Positions 1 through 12,221 of a stretch of DNA of 62,735 nt are shown here, one piece after another. Both the position numbers and the translations under genes were made by a program. The notes beneath the pieces are model-generated. The model ran no database searches. It was not told where the DNA came from and saw only the letters and a list, made by a program, of their open reading frames with translations. Source of the DNA: Welwitschia mirabilis. Its lineage: Eukaryota; Gnetophyta; Gnetopsida; Welwitschiales. Where the stretch lies: contig JBOZIK010000001.1 of the NCBI GenBank assembly GCA_051453625.1, positions 228,697,700 to 228,760,434 on the forward strand, given 5' to 3'. The stretch's first letter is position 1. Every line of letters begins with the position of its first letter.

Positions 1-848
1 CATCACCAATAGGCAAATCAAAAGGATTTCAAATTTTACATTTTCTATTGGAAATTAAATCTCTAAGTCTAACATCTACATTTGAATTTGAATTTCTTAT
101 CATGATTAGTATATTAGATGAAGTAACTTTCTTTTATTTTTATGAGGATTTCAACATAGATGAAAAATAAATGACATGATTTTCTTCTATGCTATTACTT
201 TCACAATTTTTTTTTTTTTTGCAAAATCTAACTCTAAAATAATAAAATTCACAAATGCTTCTCCAATTCTTGGAATTTGTGTAACTAAGGAGTGCATACC
301 TAGAACTTGAATAATCCTTCTCTAATATTTTCTTCAATCAAGATTTTCTCTCTTTGATATTTCATCTTTTTACTAGAATTTATCGTGTCCCTACATACTT
401 TAGAGAGTAAACAAAAAACAAGATAAAATACAACTGACCATCATCCACTTAGTCATGGAGACGATAGGAGGAATGATAATTACAATATTAGAAAACTAAA
501 ATAAAAAAAAAATTTACCATAACTAGATAACCAGGTTGTTATCCAAAATGTCATAAGAATAATAAAGAAGATGATAGTATTTTTGTTACTACTACTAATA
601 GAAAGAAAACTTTGCAGAAAAGAAAATAATTAAAAAATTTATGGCTATCATTTTTAGTGACGTGGGATGATAGAGAAGATGACAATGATTTTTAAAACTA
701 TAGAAAAATTGCCAAAATAAATCTACTAAATTAGATAAAAAATACAATGCTATTTTAAATAAATAACCTAAACTAAAGTTCAAGGTACTTATCTATATAG
801 TGATAATTCTTTAGCTCCTTGCGGCCTTCCCTGGAAATCATGCAAAAA
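1..848 (-). pseudogene. Athila/Tat-like gypsy: 5' leader and gag N-terminus fragment
   Basis: This stretch matches the leader and gag start of the complete element further right (about 40815-41771), in the same orientation and base for base over long runs. Read on the minus strand, positions about 20-120 give the gag N-terminal stretch containing RLRDLI, seen as LRDLIASR in the complete copy. Next to the LTR, at about 829-848, lies a decayed primer site ending in CCAGGGAAGG, comparable to TTAGGGAAGG in the other copy. The rest of this element lies left of the window. The coding part is broken and there is no usable start codon. Confidence 0.75.
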
Positions 849-1546
849 TGTTACAGTGTAAGTTTATGTAATCTTTAAGTCCCTAGGCAAACCTATAAAT
901 CACAATACTTACAGAAAACATATACTAGTACAAATGGAAGTTAACCCAAATATCATAATTCATTGAAGGCACTAATCTAAAAGTTAGAAATTTGATTTCA
1001 TAAAGTATTTTAGTGTTTTCTCTTTTAGTAAATGGAAATAGATAATAATGCAATGAAATGCAAGAAATGATGATGAAATGTAAATGGATGAATGATGAAT
1101 CTACTTGACTACTAATCCTTCTATCACTAGGATCAACCCTTATAACTTAGATAAATTAGGAAGAGTTTATCATTTGTTTCTAATTAACATAAACTATAAG
1201 ATATGCCAAATAGAATATGAATATTGCAAATATAAAAATGGAATGTAATGAAATATCTAAACTAACAAAGTTAACCTTAATAAAGTTTGCTCTTATGATC
1301 TAAATAAACTATGGAGTTATTACTAAACTACAATCAACTTAAATAATAAAAGACATTTATACAATAGTAGTGAAAAGAGTTCTTAAATTAATCATCAATA
1401 TAACTTCCACTTTCAATAAAGTAATGGCATCTTAATAGAGGATACTCAACCAAACACCAAAGTAATCTTTTCTCTGTAGCTAATGGATGAACCTCTTATC
1501 TTTCAATCTTCCATCATAAGAATATCTAGTATAAAAAGATGGAAAT
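849..1546 (-). mobile_element. Gypsy LTR, family A, 5' LTR (cut by gap)
   Basis: On the plus strand it opens with TGTTACAGTGTAAG, the terminal sequence of family A LTRs (TGTTGTAGTGTG in the complete element). It matches 2465-3180, 32019-32730 and 41772-42480 throughout. It breaks off at the N run beginning at 1547, at the same point as position 3183 of the next copy, so roughly 530 bp of the LTR are missing or hidden. The interior fragment at 1-848 makes it the 5' LTR of that element. Confidence 0.8.
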
Positions 1547-1646
1547 NNNNNNNNNNNNNNNNNNNNNNNNNNNNNNNNNNNNNNNNNNNNNNNNNNNNNN
1601 NNNNNNNNNNNNNNNNNNNNNNNNNNNNNNNNNNNNNNNNNNNNNN
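1547..1646. other. Assembly gap, 100 N
   Basis: A run of exactly 100 N, so its true size is probably unknown. The LTR on its left does not continue on its right. The right side is the same LTR family in the opposite orientation. Confidence 0.95.
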
Positions 1647-2462
1647 TTAGCCTAACTTCTATAAAGTGTGATTCACCTTCTATGTGCCATTAGGATTTTA
1701 TTGTGTCTTTTAGGATTTGCTAAATTTATAATCTTATTTGTAATAAATATCTTTTCTACCCTTGATTACAATCTTCTTTAGCATTATAAATTATCATAAC
1801 AAGAGATAAAGGGCAGGATATCCATCCATTATTATTATAGGGAGGTTTTCCTTGGTATTGGGACATGTATCCTCTATTAACGTGCTACTACTTTGTAATA
1901 TAGATGTTAGTTTAACTTTTAATCAAAACTCTATTTTTCATATATATATTCTTATGTCCATTTCCCTTATGGTTTATGTTAATTATGATTCTATGATAGC
2001 TTTATATTTAATATAGATTATGAGGACAACCTTTATTAAGGTTAAAACTCTTAGAGTAGTTGCATTGCATTGCATTTTGAATTTCACAGCATAATATTGC
2101 ATATTTTATAAATTTTGTTTGATGTGCATGATAGCTTAGGTTGGTTAGGATTTAGTGATAGTTTTCCTTAATTAATCTAGATTATACAAAGCTGATCTTT
2201 GTGATAGGTGATTTGGTAATCAAATATATATTAAATTTAAATTAGTTTTTACATGTCACGTACATATTGTGTTTACCTTACATTGTTTTTTGCATTATTA
2301 TTCTAGTTAAAAATAAAACAGAAAAATATTTTATTTGAAATCAATTCTCTTTCTTTTCACTTATGCCTTCGATGTGTTATGACATTTTAGTTCACTTTTA
2401 TTTATATTAGTGTGTTATATTTTGTAATGTATATTTGTGATTAATAGGATTTAATAAAGGAC
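1647..2462 (+). mobile_element. Gypsy LTR, family A, inverted copy (diverged, truncated)
   Basis: Read on the plus strand, this matches the reverse complement of the neighbouring LTRs in collinear order. The landmarks are CCTTGGTATTGGG near 1850, GTGCTACTACTTTGTAATA near 1885, CCCTTATGGTTTATGTTAA near 1965, GCATTGCATTGCATTTT near 2063, and the region around GTGATAGGTGATTTGG near 2200. The match runs to about 2462, just short of the expected LTR terminus. The first ~130 bases after the gap are less clear. Orientation is opposite to all other family A copies here. Confidence 0.65.
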
Positions 2463-2464
2463 AT

Positions 2465-3715
2465 AGATGCAGTGTGAATTTATGCAATTTTTAAGTCCTT
2501 AGGTAAAACTTGTAAATCATAATACTTGTAGAAAATAAATAGTAGTATAGATTGGAGTTAACTTGAATGTTGTAATTCATTAAATACACTAGGCTAAGAG
2601 TTAAAGAATTAATTTCACAAAGTATTTTAGCCTTTTTATCTTTTAGTAAATAAAAGTAAACAATAATGCAAATGCAATGCAAGATGAGTTATGGTAAAAT
2701 GCAATGAACGAAATGCAAGTTAGATGAGTTCTATTTAGATTCTCATCCTTTTATTATAAGAACTAGTTCTTATAGATCAAATCGATTTGGAAGATTTTAT
2801 CACTTGTTCCCAACTAATATAAACTATAAGATATGCTAAATAGAATATGAAAAATGCAAATATGAAATGGAGTAAAGAAAATGCAATGCAAACCTAAATT
2901 AATAAAGTCAACTTTAACAAAGATTACCCTTATGATTTAAATAAACTATAGAGCTATTACCAAACTATCATCAACTTAAACCGTAAGGGACATCTACATG
3001 ATAGTATTAAAACAAATATTTGAATTAATCATGAACTTTTACATCTACTTACAATAAAGTAGTAGCACATTCATAGGGGATACTCAGCCTAATACCAAGG
3101 TAATTATCTCTTTATAGCTACTAGATGAACCTCTTGTCCTTTAATCTTCCATCATAAGAATATCTAGTATAAAAAGATGGAAATGAAAGTGAAGGAAATG
3201 GAGGGTATTTATAGTTTTACATTGAAGTCCTAGAAGCTCAATCCTAAGAGTTAAAGAAAAAATCCTAGCAACTCATATGAGCTACATAACCCCATTACAA
3301 AGATAATTTTTTCCATCCATATAAAACAATTGTCATCTTAACTATCATGGGGATGACAATGGGGATGATACTCCACATTAAAAGGTAATTTATTAGCTTT
3401 AGACCCTATGGTTATCTTTTTAGCTTTAGTCCATGTCAGTAGTGCTATCATCCTAGCTATCATGGAGATGATAGAGGGAATGACAATCCACTATATATTC
3501 TACCTCAAAGGGAGATTAGTCTTCTACACAATTAATCCTCATTTCAAGGCATGAAGTATCAAACTAAGCCTCCTCCAAATATGCTAAGAATTAAATGTTT
3601 TAGTGAACATCTTATTATTTCTTCATAATCATCAAAATTGATCTAAATCTATATAAATGTCTTATAAAAGTACTCAAAATACATTATCAAATTATTACAA
3701 ATTGGCATTGCAATA
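2465..3715 (-). mobile_element. Gypsy LTR, family A, near-complete
   Basis: About 1251 bp, the same length as the LTRs of the complete element. The right end reads TTGGCATTGCAATA, matching TTGGCATCGCAATA at 43022. The left end reads AGATGCAGTGTGAA, a worn form of TGTTGTAGTGTGAA. A TATA-like TATAAATA lies on the minus strand at 3206-3213. I see no matching 5-bp duplication (GACAT on the left, CTATT on the right) and no primer site or purine tract next to it, so it is a solo LTR or a rearranged one. It abuts the truncated 3' end of Copia-1. Confidence 0.8.
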
Positions 3716-4254
3716 CTATTGGCCGCTTTTGACAAATAAGTTTCTTTTTAAACTTTTCAAAAAAAAAATGTCTAAGGCTTCATCTGATAGTCCTAAGTAG
3801 AAATAGTCTAGATCTTTGTTTGCTACCTATTTTTATCTTAATCTTCTTGAGTATCCTTCTATCATGGAGATACATGGAACTTATAAAAGACTAAGGAAGG
3901 AGAAAGAAAATTAACAAAATCTAAAAGAAATAAGTGAAAATGAGATAAGAAGGATTTTAAAAAGATATTATAAGAGGAGATGAAATAGGTAAAATCTAGG
4001 AAATAAATTATATTCACTACCTTTATTCTATGCCTAATCCTACAAGTCTAGTTGATAAAACTATGATCTGATTAATCATTTGAGATATAAGTCAAAAATA
4101 TTTCAAGTTCAGTTGATTTGAACTATAGTCTAGTTAACTTAATTTACTTTAGTTTTTCTTGAAAAGAGTCTAGGCAACTAGGTTAAATTGCTATCAATCC
4201 AACTTATTTAAGTTAAGTTGATAAAATTATAAATCTATTTAACTACTCTGCATT
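3716..4254 (-). other. Copia-1 post-pol region
   Basis: Follows the end of RNase H on the minus strand and ends abruptly at the LTR boundary. It holds no long open frame. The minus-strand segment nearest 3716-3780 reads as a basic stretch (EKFKKKLICQKRP) after several frame changes. SIRE-like copia elements carry an extra reading frame at this place, and this could be its remnant. It could equally be untranslated sequence. Confidence 0.35.
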
Positions 4255-7230
4255 CAGTAGGATGATGAAGAAACAACCCCTAGTTCCTGATAGAGACTTA
4301 AAAATTTATCAAAGTTTAGGAGTTCTGTAAACATATTAGCTAGCTATTTATTAGTTATTATAAAATTCATGGAAATGTTAAGAAAAGGATTTTTAAGTTT
4401 AATATGTTTAGTGCAAGAATATTGAATAAGATTTTTCAAGATATTAACTACATTTATATTATCACAAAAGATTGGTACCTAACCATAGTTAACTCCAAAG
4501 TCTTTAAGTATTTCTTTCATCTATAGAAGATGGGTATAAAAACTTCATGCTACTACGTATTTTGCTTTTCCTATGGAGAGAGACATAATTTTTTGCTTCT
4601 TACTTATCCATGCTACCAAGCATGATCCTAAAAGGAAGCAATTTCCATTGGTACTTTTTCTTATCATCTTTGCATCTAGATTAGTCTGCATTACTAAAAC
4701 CTACAAGTTTAGAAGACATTCTTACAAGATACCATAGTCGATAATCACTTATACCTTTTATATACCTTATGGCTCTTTTGACACATTGGAGGTGTGATTT
4801 CTTTGAGTTAATCTAATATCTAGAGCACACAACAATACTAAACATTATGTCAAATCTACTAGTGATTAAATATAATAAATTCTCTATCATGCTCTTTTAA
4901 AATTTTTAATCCGATGATTTACCATGATCATCAAACCTAACCTTACACAAAGTTGACATAAGAGTGTTGGTTGATATAGGAGTGTTGGTTGATTTTGCAA
5001 TTTCAAGCCCAAATCACTTAATCAACTCCTTTGAGTATTTTTATTAAGAGATGAAAATACCTTATTTTATTTGTTTAATTTTTGGATTAAGAAACATGCT
5101 TACCTTACCAACCACACTCATCTCAAGGTGTGTTTTCATAATGTTAGCAAACTTTTTTGAGAGATCCTTCTTTAAGGCTCCATAAATTCTATCATTAACA
5201 TAGATTTGAATGATAGTAAATTCTTTCTTAAGATTCCTCACAAAAAGATTTTTATTCACTAATCCATAGGTATAACCATTTTCTTTAAGAAATGTTATTA
5301 GTTTTTCATACCAGGTTCTAAGTGCTTATTTTAAATAATACAAAGCCTTTTTAAGTCTATAAACATGGTTTCATTTATATGGAACTATGAATTCTTATGG
5401 TTGATCCAAAATGCTTCTTTGTTTAGGGTTTCATTCAAAAAGGCACTTTTCACATCTATTTGAAAAACTTTGAAATTTTTGAAGTTTGCATAGGAAAGAA
5501 ACATTTTAATGCTATGCAGTCTTGCTATAGGAGAAAATGTGTCTTCTATCTCTATCTCTTCAATCTAATTATATTCTTGAGCCACTATCTAGCTTTGTTT
5601 TTAACCACATTATTGTGTTTATCATACTTGTTCTTAAAGATCCATTTTTTTCTAATTTCGTTTCAATCCTTTGGTCTTTTTATTAATTTCCAAACATTAT
5701 TTCTTCTAAATTGTTGTAATTCTTCTTACATTATTATCATCAATTCTTCATAAGTTTTAGCCTCTTCATACTTCTTGGTTTAATTTAAAAACATAACAAA
5801 TGCAGGGGTAAAAATTTTTAAGAGAGTTTCTTATGTGTATTTTTGACCTTACATCTCCAATAACTAAATCAAAAGGATGGTCTTTTAATTTTTTGAACTT
5901 TTTATAAGTAACTTCTTGAGTTATTTCTTCTTCTTTTTCATTTATTACTTGCTTGTTAGTAGAGATACTTGGGGTAATATTTTCTTCACCACTTGAAGGG
6001 AGAGGTCTAGTACTAAAGTTTTTTATTTATACATTTATGAATTCTTCTTTTATTAGAATTTATTTGTTGAGTACCTAATAAGATTTACTTCTAGTTAAAT
6101 ATCCTAGAAAAATTGCTTCATCAGCCTTAGATTTAAATTTACTCAAATGTTCTCTATCTTTTAAGATAACTCATTTACTTTCAAAAACCTTAAAATAGGA
6201 TACATTTGGCTTTCTTCATTTCTAAAGCTCATAGTGGATTTTATTCATATCTAGTCTTGGATAGACTTTATTGATAATATGACATGCACTACTCACTACT
6301 ATCCCAAACCATTTTATGCACTTTCTTATCATTTAACATTATTTTTATCAATCTTAAAGGACCTAGTTTAATTTCATTTTGTTGTGGAATCCTTGATGCT
6401 AAAAACGAATGTTCTATACCATTTTCCACATAATATTTCTCAAAAAGATTATTTTTAAAATCACTTCATGATCACTTCTAATTTGTTTAATAGTGTATTT
6501 CTTCTCATTTTAGATTTTGTTATAGTTTTCAATAAAAATTTTAAAAGTTTTAGCCTTATTTCCTAGGAAGGCAATCCAAGTAAATCTAGAGAAGTCATCC
6601 ACTATTGTTAGAAAGTATTATTTTTCTCTTATACTTTTGGTTTAAACAAGTTCCACCAAGTCCATGTGAATGAGTTCAAGGGGCATTATTATAGAAACTA
6701 AACTTTTACTCTTATGGTAGGTTCTAACCTATTTTATTTTTTAGCAAGCATTAGATAACCTATGTTTATCAATATTTATCTTAGAAATTTCTTTTACAAT
6801 TTTCTTTTTAATGATAATTTTAAGATAATTATAGTTTATGTGTTCTGATCATTTGTGCCATAACTCTTTTTTAGTTTATACAGGAAAAATGACAAATAGA
6901 AAATGTTTGATTAATACTATAAATATTATCTATTATATTTTTTTAAGAAGAACTTTATTTGTTTTACCATGTCTAGCTTCACATTTTTTACTATCAAAAA
7001 TAACTTTATAGACTTTATCACAAATCTGACTAATACTAAATAAAGTATGTTTAAGCCTTCATTAATTTTAAGCATGTTACCTCTTCTGATGCTTCTAATG
7101 GCTTCAATTTTAGCTTTTCCATTGTTTTTAAAGGTTACTTATCCCCTATTAAAATAATCCAAGTGTTAAAATCTTGATTTATCACCTATCATGTACTAAT
7201 GGTACCCACTATCCAAATACCAATAATTTT
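4255..7230 (-). pseudogene. Copia-1 pol polyprotein pseudogene (PR-IN-RT-RH)
   Basis: Fragments of one polyprotein appear in order on the minus strand. Protease, about 7171-7222: WYLDSG survives, followed by a stop and then YMIGDKS. Integrase core, about 6450-6660: FLTIVDDFSRFTWIAFL, then TIKQIRSDH. RT: IDVKSAFLN near 5440-5465, LKKALYYLK near 5330, and QIYVNDRIYG near 5180-5205. RNase H, about 4300-4780: YIKGISDYRLWY, then VGFSNAD, and the C-terminal QELGVV near 4290. The RT catalytic YVDD motif reads YVND, so an essential aspartate is lost as well as the frame. The longest intact piece is the 65-codon RT stretch at 5062-5259. The plus-strand open frames in this region are shadows. Confidence 0.85.
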
Positions 7231-7479
7231 TATTTAATACCTTAAATGCTATTTGGATCAATAAGCTTTTCAAATTATAAGCCCTTACCTGCTAAGACAT
7301 TTATGGTATATAATTTTTAGGAATAAATTTAAATGAAAGGGTCATAGTAAGATTTGAAAATAACATTATCTTTTTAAACTTACAAAATAGTTTTGAATGA
7401 CCTAACTTTCCACAAAAATAATAGTTAATCTTTAAGATATAATTATTTTGTCATGTTACCTTATTTGAATTATTGGGTG

Positions 7480-8910
7480 GTTTCACAGAGGTGAAACCAA
7501 TACCTCTCTTATCATAGACTAATTTTCATATTCTAAGCACCTAATCCAATTTTCTAGAATTGTTAGAAAATTTATTTACAAAATGAGACAAGCTTTTTAT
7601 CTCTTGAATTAGCTCAGTGTTCTTTGTTTGGATCATTTTGTATCTATCCTCTAATACTTTATTTTCCTTGTTTAAATATTTTATTATTTTATTTAATTCA
7701 TTTATTTGATTTACTAGCTTTTTACATTATGAGTATAGCTCTTGGTAGATGTTCTCTATCTCTTCTTGACCTTCTTCTATAAGGTTTAAGTTATTTGGTT
7801 TAGCTGAACATGGCCTATTTTTGAAGGAAGGTACTCATGAAAGAGAGTTTCCTATCTCCATTTCATTCTTAACTAGAACTATTATTTTCTTCCTTATCTA
7901 CATTATTCCAAGTGGTAATGAATAATAATTTTTTGTCTTTTGTTTGATCTCTTCTATTATTAGAACATTTATTTGCAACATGTCCATATCCTTTATAGGC
8001 ATAGCATTGGATTTTCTTTCTTTTTTATTGATTTATTCTTAGCTTAGAATGATCCCTTTTTGATCCTTTCTTGATTTACTATCTCTTTTTCTCCTATGCA
8101 AGAATTTTTTAAACCTTCTTTCTAATAGTACAACCTCATCCTCACTAAGATCTTCATCTAATATTTCAAATATAAAATCTTCCTATATAGTTTTTAATGT
8201 AAGACATTTCTTCTTATCTTTAGATAATTTTAACTCATAAGTCTAAATATTACCTTATAGTTCATCTAAGGCCATTTGATTGATATTCTTACTTTCCTCA
8301 ATGATAGTGATCTTAGGCCCAAAATCCTTTAAAAGAGATCTTAGTACATTTCATGCCACTTTTGCCTTGTTTATCTTTTCTCCTAGAGTTGCCATTCAGT
8401 TTACTATATCTGTTAGTATAATAAATAACTCTTGTAGAGTTTCTTCCTCTTCTATGCGAATATCTTCAAAATTTAAAATAAAAGTCTATAACTTTACATG
8501 ATTTATGATAGATGTCCCTTTATTTTGTACTAGATCCTATGCATATATGTTGTAGCATGAGCTATTTCAAGAATATCCAAAGCTTCTTTAACATATTTAC
8601 ATTTAATAATTCTCTTGAACTCATCTACACAAGATATACAAAAAATATCATTCGGAGCATGGACATCTACAGTTTCTTTGGCCTTATTAATGGGGGTTCA
8701 TTAGTCTCAAGATTTCTCAACAATAATGGTTATACCATTACTATCAGTTTTGGCTATTGCGAACATAACATATCTATTTTAGATAATCTCTTCTATTTCT
8801 ACATTAAGAGACTTAAGAAAGATTCTAATTTAAGCCTTTCAGTAATCATAGTTGATTTCATCAAACATAGGTGGTCTTTCAGTTGAAAGGCCATCAGTAA
8901 GATGGCTTAT
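7480..8910 (-). pseudogene. Copia-1 gag pseudogene
   Basis: The minus strand begins near 8900 with STERPPMFDEINYDY, the usual N-terminal copia gag block in which a proline-rich stretch precedes a Y-W-K motif. Here the tryptophan codon is a stop. It continues with SLNVEIEEII and SNGITIIVEKS around 8700-8820. A zinc knuckle at about 7965-8010 reads CYAYKGYGHVANKC. This has the CX2CX4HX4C spacing, but the second cysteine is replaced by tyrosine. No ATG in good context is preserved. Gag would form the particle and bind RNA. This copy cannot, because of multiple stops. Confidence 0.8.
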
Positions 8911-8961
8911 AAATAGGGTTTAAAAGTTAATATCTATTAGGATCTACAATTTCCTAATCTT

Positions 8962-8973
8962 GCTCTGATACTA
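8962..8973 (-). other. Primer-binding site of Copia-1 (tRNA-Met type)
   Basis: The minus strand reads TAGTATCAGAGC, one transition away from the TGGTATCAGAGC site complementary to initiator tRNA-Met that most plant LTR retrotransposons use. It lies between the 5' LTR and gag, as expected. Confidence 0.8.
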
Positions 8974-8975
8974 AA

Positions 8976-10226
8976 TAAAGGATCTAAAACCCTGAGAAGA
9001 GGAACGAATATGATTTATAATATAAATTTTATCCTTTAAAATTTACACTAGAAATATTTGAGTATCTGAATTAAGTACCTAACAATTATCAAATGAGATC
9101 AGATGAATAAAAGAAGATGAAAGTAACTAAAAATAAAAAATACTAAAGAAGATTACTAGTTACAATGATTTATAGTGGTTTGGAAAAACTCCTACTCCAC
9201 TCTTGGTAGTTAGATTCAACCCTAAGATAATCTAGATCCTTGTTGCTTTCTTCTTAGGTTTCTCAGATTAACCTATAATCTTTACAAATGAACTTTTTAA
9301 GGCTAAGTATTAACCTTTATAAAGTAAATCATTTGGTAAGAATAGTATACTAAATGCATTGACTTTATTAGATCTAAAGTACAATAAAGTTAAAAGTATA
9401 GTATTTGAAAGGGAGTTCAGTTCATATAATGCAGTCTATTGACCAATAAATATTAATAGTACAAAAGAGTGATTTCTTTTTTTGGTAAATCCAAGAGGTG
9501 TATGAATAATTTTATTTCTTTATCTTATATATAAGATATATTTTATGATTTACAAATGAATATAATACCTAATGGTTATAAATAAGAGGACAAAGAAAAA
9601 TAAGCTAAAAAGTTTCATTTCCACTATGACTAATCAACTCCTTGAAGCATTTGATTAACCCTATTATTACTGTCACTAAAGTTAATGGGCTTCATTTTTT
9701 CTAGTTGATCTAATTTTCTTACATCACTAAGTCTATTTAACCCCATCAAGAATCCAATTGAACATATTTTATCTAGATCCGATCAACTCCATTTTGATCT
9801 GCTTGACCCCTTATCGACTTGATATGAAAAATATATTTATCATAGGATTGACTGACCCCTCTAAAATCCAATCGAGCCCTTGATAAATTAATTAAATAAT
9901 TTTTGATATAGATTTAGTTGACCCCTCATATAATTAGTTCCTTGATAGTTCTATCATCTTTCAGATTCACATGAAGCTAGTGAAAATTTTGGATTACTTC
10001 TAATCTGTAAAGACTATAACTTCCTATAATAATTATGACATATTTCACTACACTAGACATGTTAGTTTGACATAAAATTAGCATGAAGTTATTCATTAAT
10101 TCTTCTAGATTAAGGTTAAATAAGGGTTAATTTCCATTATTAGGTTGCTAACTTTCTTTGTGAATTTTCTTGATGTTGATTACTTGATGCAACTAACTTA
10201 GCCTTAAGGTTTAACTGATGCTAACA
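8976..10226 (-). mobile_element. Copia-1 5' LTR (limits approximate)
   Basis: Lies directly outside the primer site. On the minus strand it would start TGTTAGCATCAGTTAAACC at 10226 and end near ATCCTTTATT at 8976, about 1.25 kb. The terminal CA appears decayed to TA or TT. No second copy of this LTR exists in the window to confirm the ends. The block around 9170-9260 (GTGGTTTGGAAAAACTCC) resembles a sequence commonly seen in copia LTRs. Confidence 0.55.
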
Positions 10227-11199
10227 AGGCATATAAAAGAAGGGAAATGTTTTATGATATTAAATTTACAAATAGGATAGATACTATTAAAGATTAAATT
10301 TAAAAATATTTTTATAATTTTAGGAGGTACATGATTATTATTATGAGGTGATGAGTCCTTATTTATATCTTAAAGTACGTAGTCAAGTTTATCCCCTTCT
10401 TTATTTTTAATAGATGAGGCTTATAAGTTATGAATATGGGTTCTGATTTTAAAATTATATGACCATATAATTTAAGATAAATAACTTGGTTAGAGGTTTG
10501 ATTATTTCAAAGGGTATCTAGTTATAAGGTATTATTTATGTATTTATATTTCTAGTAAAAGGTTAAGCTATTTAAGGAATTATATAAGATTATTATCCTA
10601 AATTATTAAGATAATTTTAATTATTTTAAGTTATTATTAACTATAGCTATAAGGTAACAAAGTCCTTAATAACTTGAATTCATCATCCTTTTTAGTTTTT
10701 TTTAGGGATTTAGAATTATTATAAACATAATTAGCATAATAATCATTTACGGGTTGGGGTTATAGTTAATCTTATGAATACTTTAATAGCTATGCCAAAC
10801 ATAATTAACTTATAAGATTATTAAGGTGCTAAGATTATCATAAGTGTAATCCTTATAATTATTGGGATTAACATGAATGTAATTTGGCATATATTTACAA
10901 AGTAGGAAAGTTATAGGTATAATGAAATTAATGACTATTAGAAGATAAGATTACATTCAAGCTTATGAATGAATTAGAGTTATCTTAGAATCTAGTATTA
11001 TGAAGAATATAAGTAATTTTACTCATGGTTTAAGATTATTAGGAATATAACTAATTTTATAACTATTAAGAAATAAGGTTATTATGGTTACAACTAACTT
11101 TATGATTTTTCAGGAAAAAGCTCATTAAAAATGTAATTAGATTCATGTTCTTATAAATTTATAAGTTCTTAACATAAATATTATTTAAATTAACATAGA
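10227..11199. other. AT-rich stretch, no gene; possible gypsy leader
   Basis: No open frame or known domain. Loosely repeated phrases such as TTATAAGATTATTAAG and GGTTATTATGGTTACAACTAA recur between about 10600 and 11110, suggesting worn tandem repeats. It lies on the interior side of the primer site at 11200, so it could be the leader of a truncated minus-strand gypsy element. Confidence 0.35.
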
Positions 11200-11212
11200 G
11201 CTCTGATAGCAA
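11200..11212 (-). other. Primer-binding site next to an LTR edge
   Basis: The minus strand reads TTGCTATCAGAGC, close to the tRNA-Met primer site TTGGTATCAGAGC. Two bases away the minus strand has GGATGTTACA, a typical end of a Tekay/Del-type gypsy LTR. The arrangement implies a minus-strand element whose 5' LTR lies at 11215 and rightwards. Confidence 0.6.
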
Positions 11213-11214
11213 TT

Positions 11215-12221
11215 TGTAACATCCATTTTTTTCTTATCCTAATTAAGTACTATAATTTTTTCCCCTTTTTCTTCCTTCCTTCCTTAATCTTATTACCAAA
11301 TAGACACAATGGAACTTAGGATAAAATTTTACTTATTCCTTTATAAGAATTTTTATATTCTAAGGAAAAAATCATATTCATATTATATATTTAATTATAA
11401 TTAATTTCTAGATTATTTAAGTTTATAAATAATAGTGATGTTATAATTTTGTGTCCTCTATTTCTTTCTAGTTTTTAATTGCATAAAAGATATCTTATGA
11501 ATAGTTGAGGAAATGTAAACTTATTATAAACATAAATGAATGAGTTTAAGAATAATACCTAACAAATATAACAAAAGGCTTCAACTCCAATTAATAGCAT
11601 TCTAACTTAATATCTAGCCACCCTCTAGACATGAGTTGATTCTACTCCAAGTGCTAAACTATACAAACATGACTGGGCTTAACTTTATAAGATTTTGCTT
11701 CACCTTGATATACCTTCAATACAAGTAACAGGAAATGGCCTTCACTTCTTTAAAGCATCTTTGAATGATATAACATAATACATTAATTCCAATAGCTTAA
11801 GATATTAAATAAGAGTAAGTTCATACAGGGATAGGATAGGAGAGTTATGATAAAATTCACTTCTAAAAAGGTATTATAAAAAATGTAATGCAACCCACCT
11901 TGATGATGAAATCCAAGTGTGAGAATAAATATTACTAGAATTATCTTGATTTAATCATATTCAATAAATAAACCACACAAATACATGCATACAATTCTAA
12001 TTAATGTGGATACTTAATAGATTATTTTCGAATACGTAGAGATAATAATGTAAATTTTTCTTATTAATAAAATGTCTTTGTACTTATAATTATATATTTT
12101 AGATGGTATTGAAAATTTTATTTTTAGTATTTAGATTAATATACTAGTTATTTAATAAATTACTTAGTTAGTATGTTAATAGGTTAGAATATATATTCTA
12201 TTATTATATTATCCATGCAAA
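11215..12221 (-). mobile_element. Putative gypsy LTR, right limit unknown
   Basis: Begins on the plus strand with TGTAACATCC, immediately outside the primer site at 11200-11212. I could not find the other terminus or a second copy, so the right limit given is only the start of the next feature. No coding sequence recognised. Confidence 0.35.

Larger units (their letters stand above)
3716..10226 (-). mobile_element. Ty1/copia retrotransposon Copia-1 (decayed, 3' end lost)
   Basis: On the minus strand the order is 5' LTR, primer site, gag with zinc knuckle, protease, integrase, RT, RNase H, and then a post-pol stretch. Integrase before RT identifies Ty1/copia. The 3' LTR is not visible: the post-pol region runs straight into the family A LTR at 3715. 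The motifs and the extra region after RNase H resemble the SIRE group, but this lineage call is tentative. Every domain contains stops or frameshifts, so the element cannot be autonomous. Confidence 0.85.

Noticed and set aside
2491-2682. Minus-strand 63-codon frame with a hydrophobic, tyrosine-rich product
   Set aside because: It lies wholly within a retrotransposon LTR, and the equivalent positions in the other LTR copies are not open.
2465-3715. Solo-LTR interpretation with target duplication
   Set aside because: Flanks GACAT and CTATT do not match, so a clean solo LTR cannot be claimed. It is reported only as an LTR copy.
5460-8886. Plus-strand frames at 5460-5753, 8280-8501 and 8512-8886
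   Set aside because: They lie opposite the minus-strand copia RT and gag coding remnants, whose motifs are clear. They are antisense shadows.
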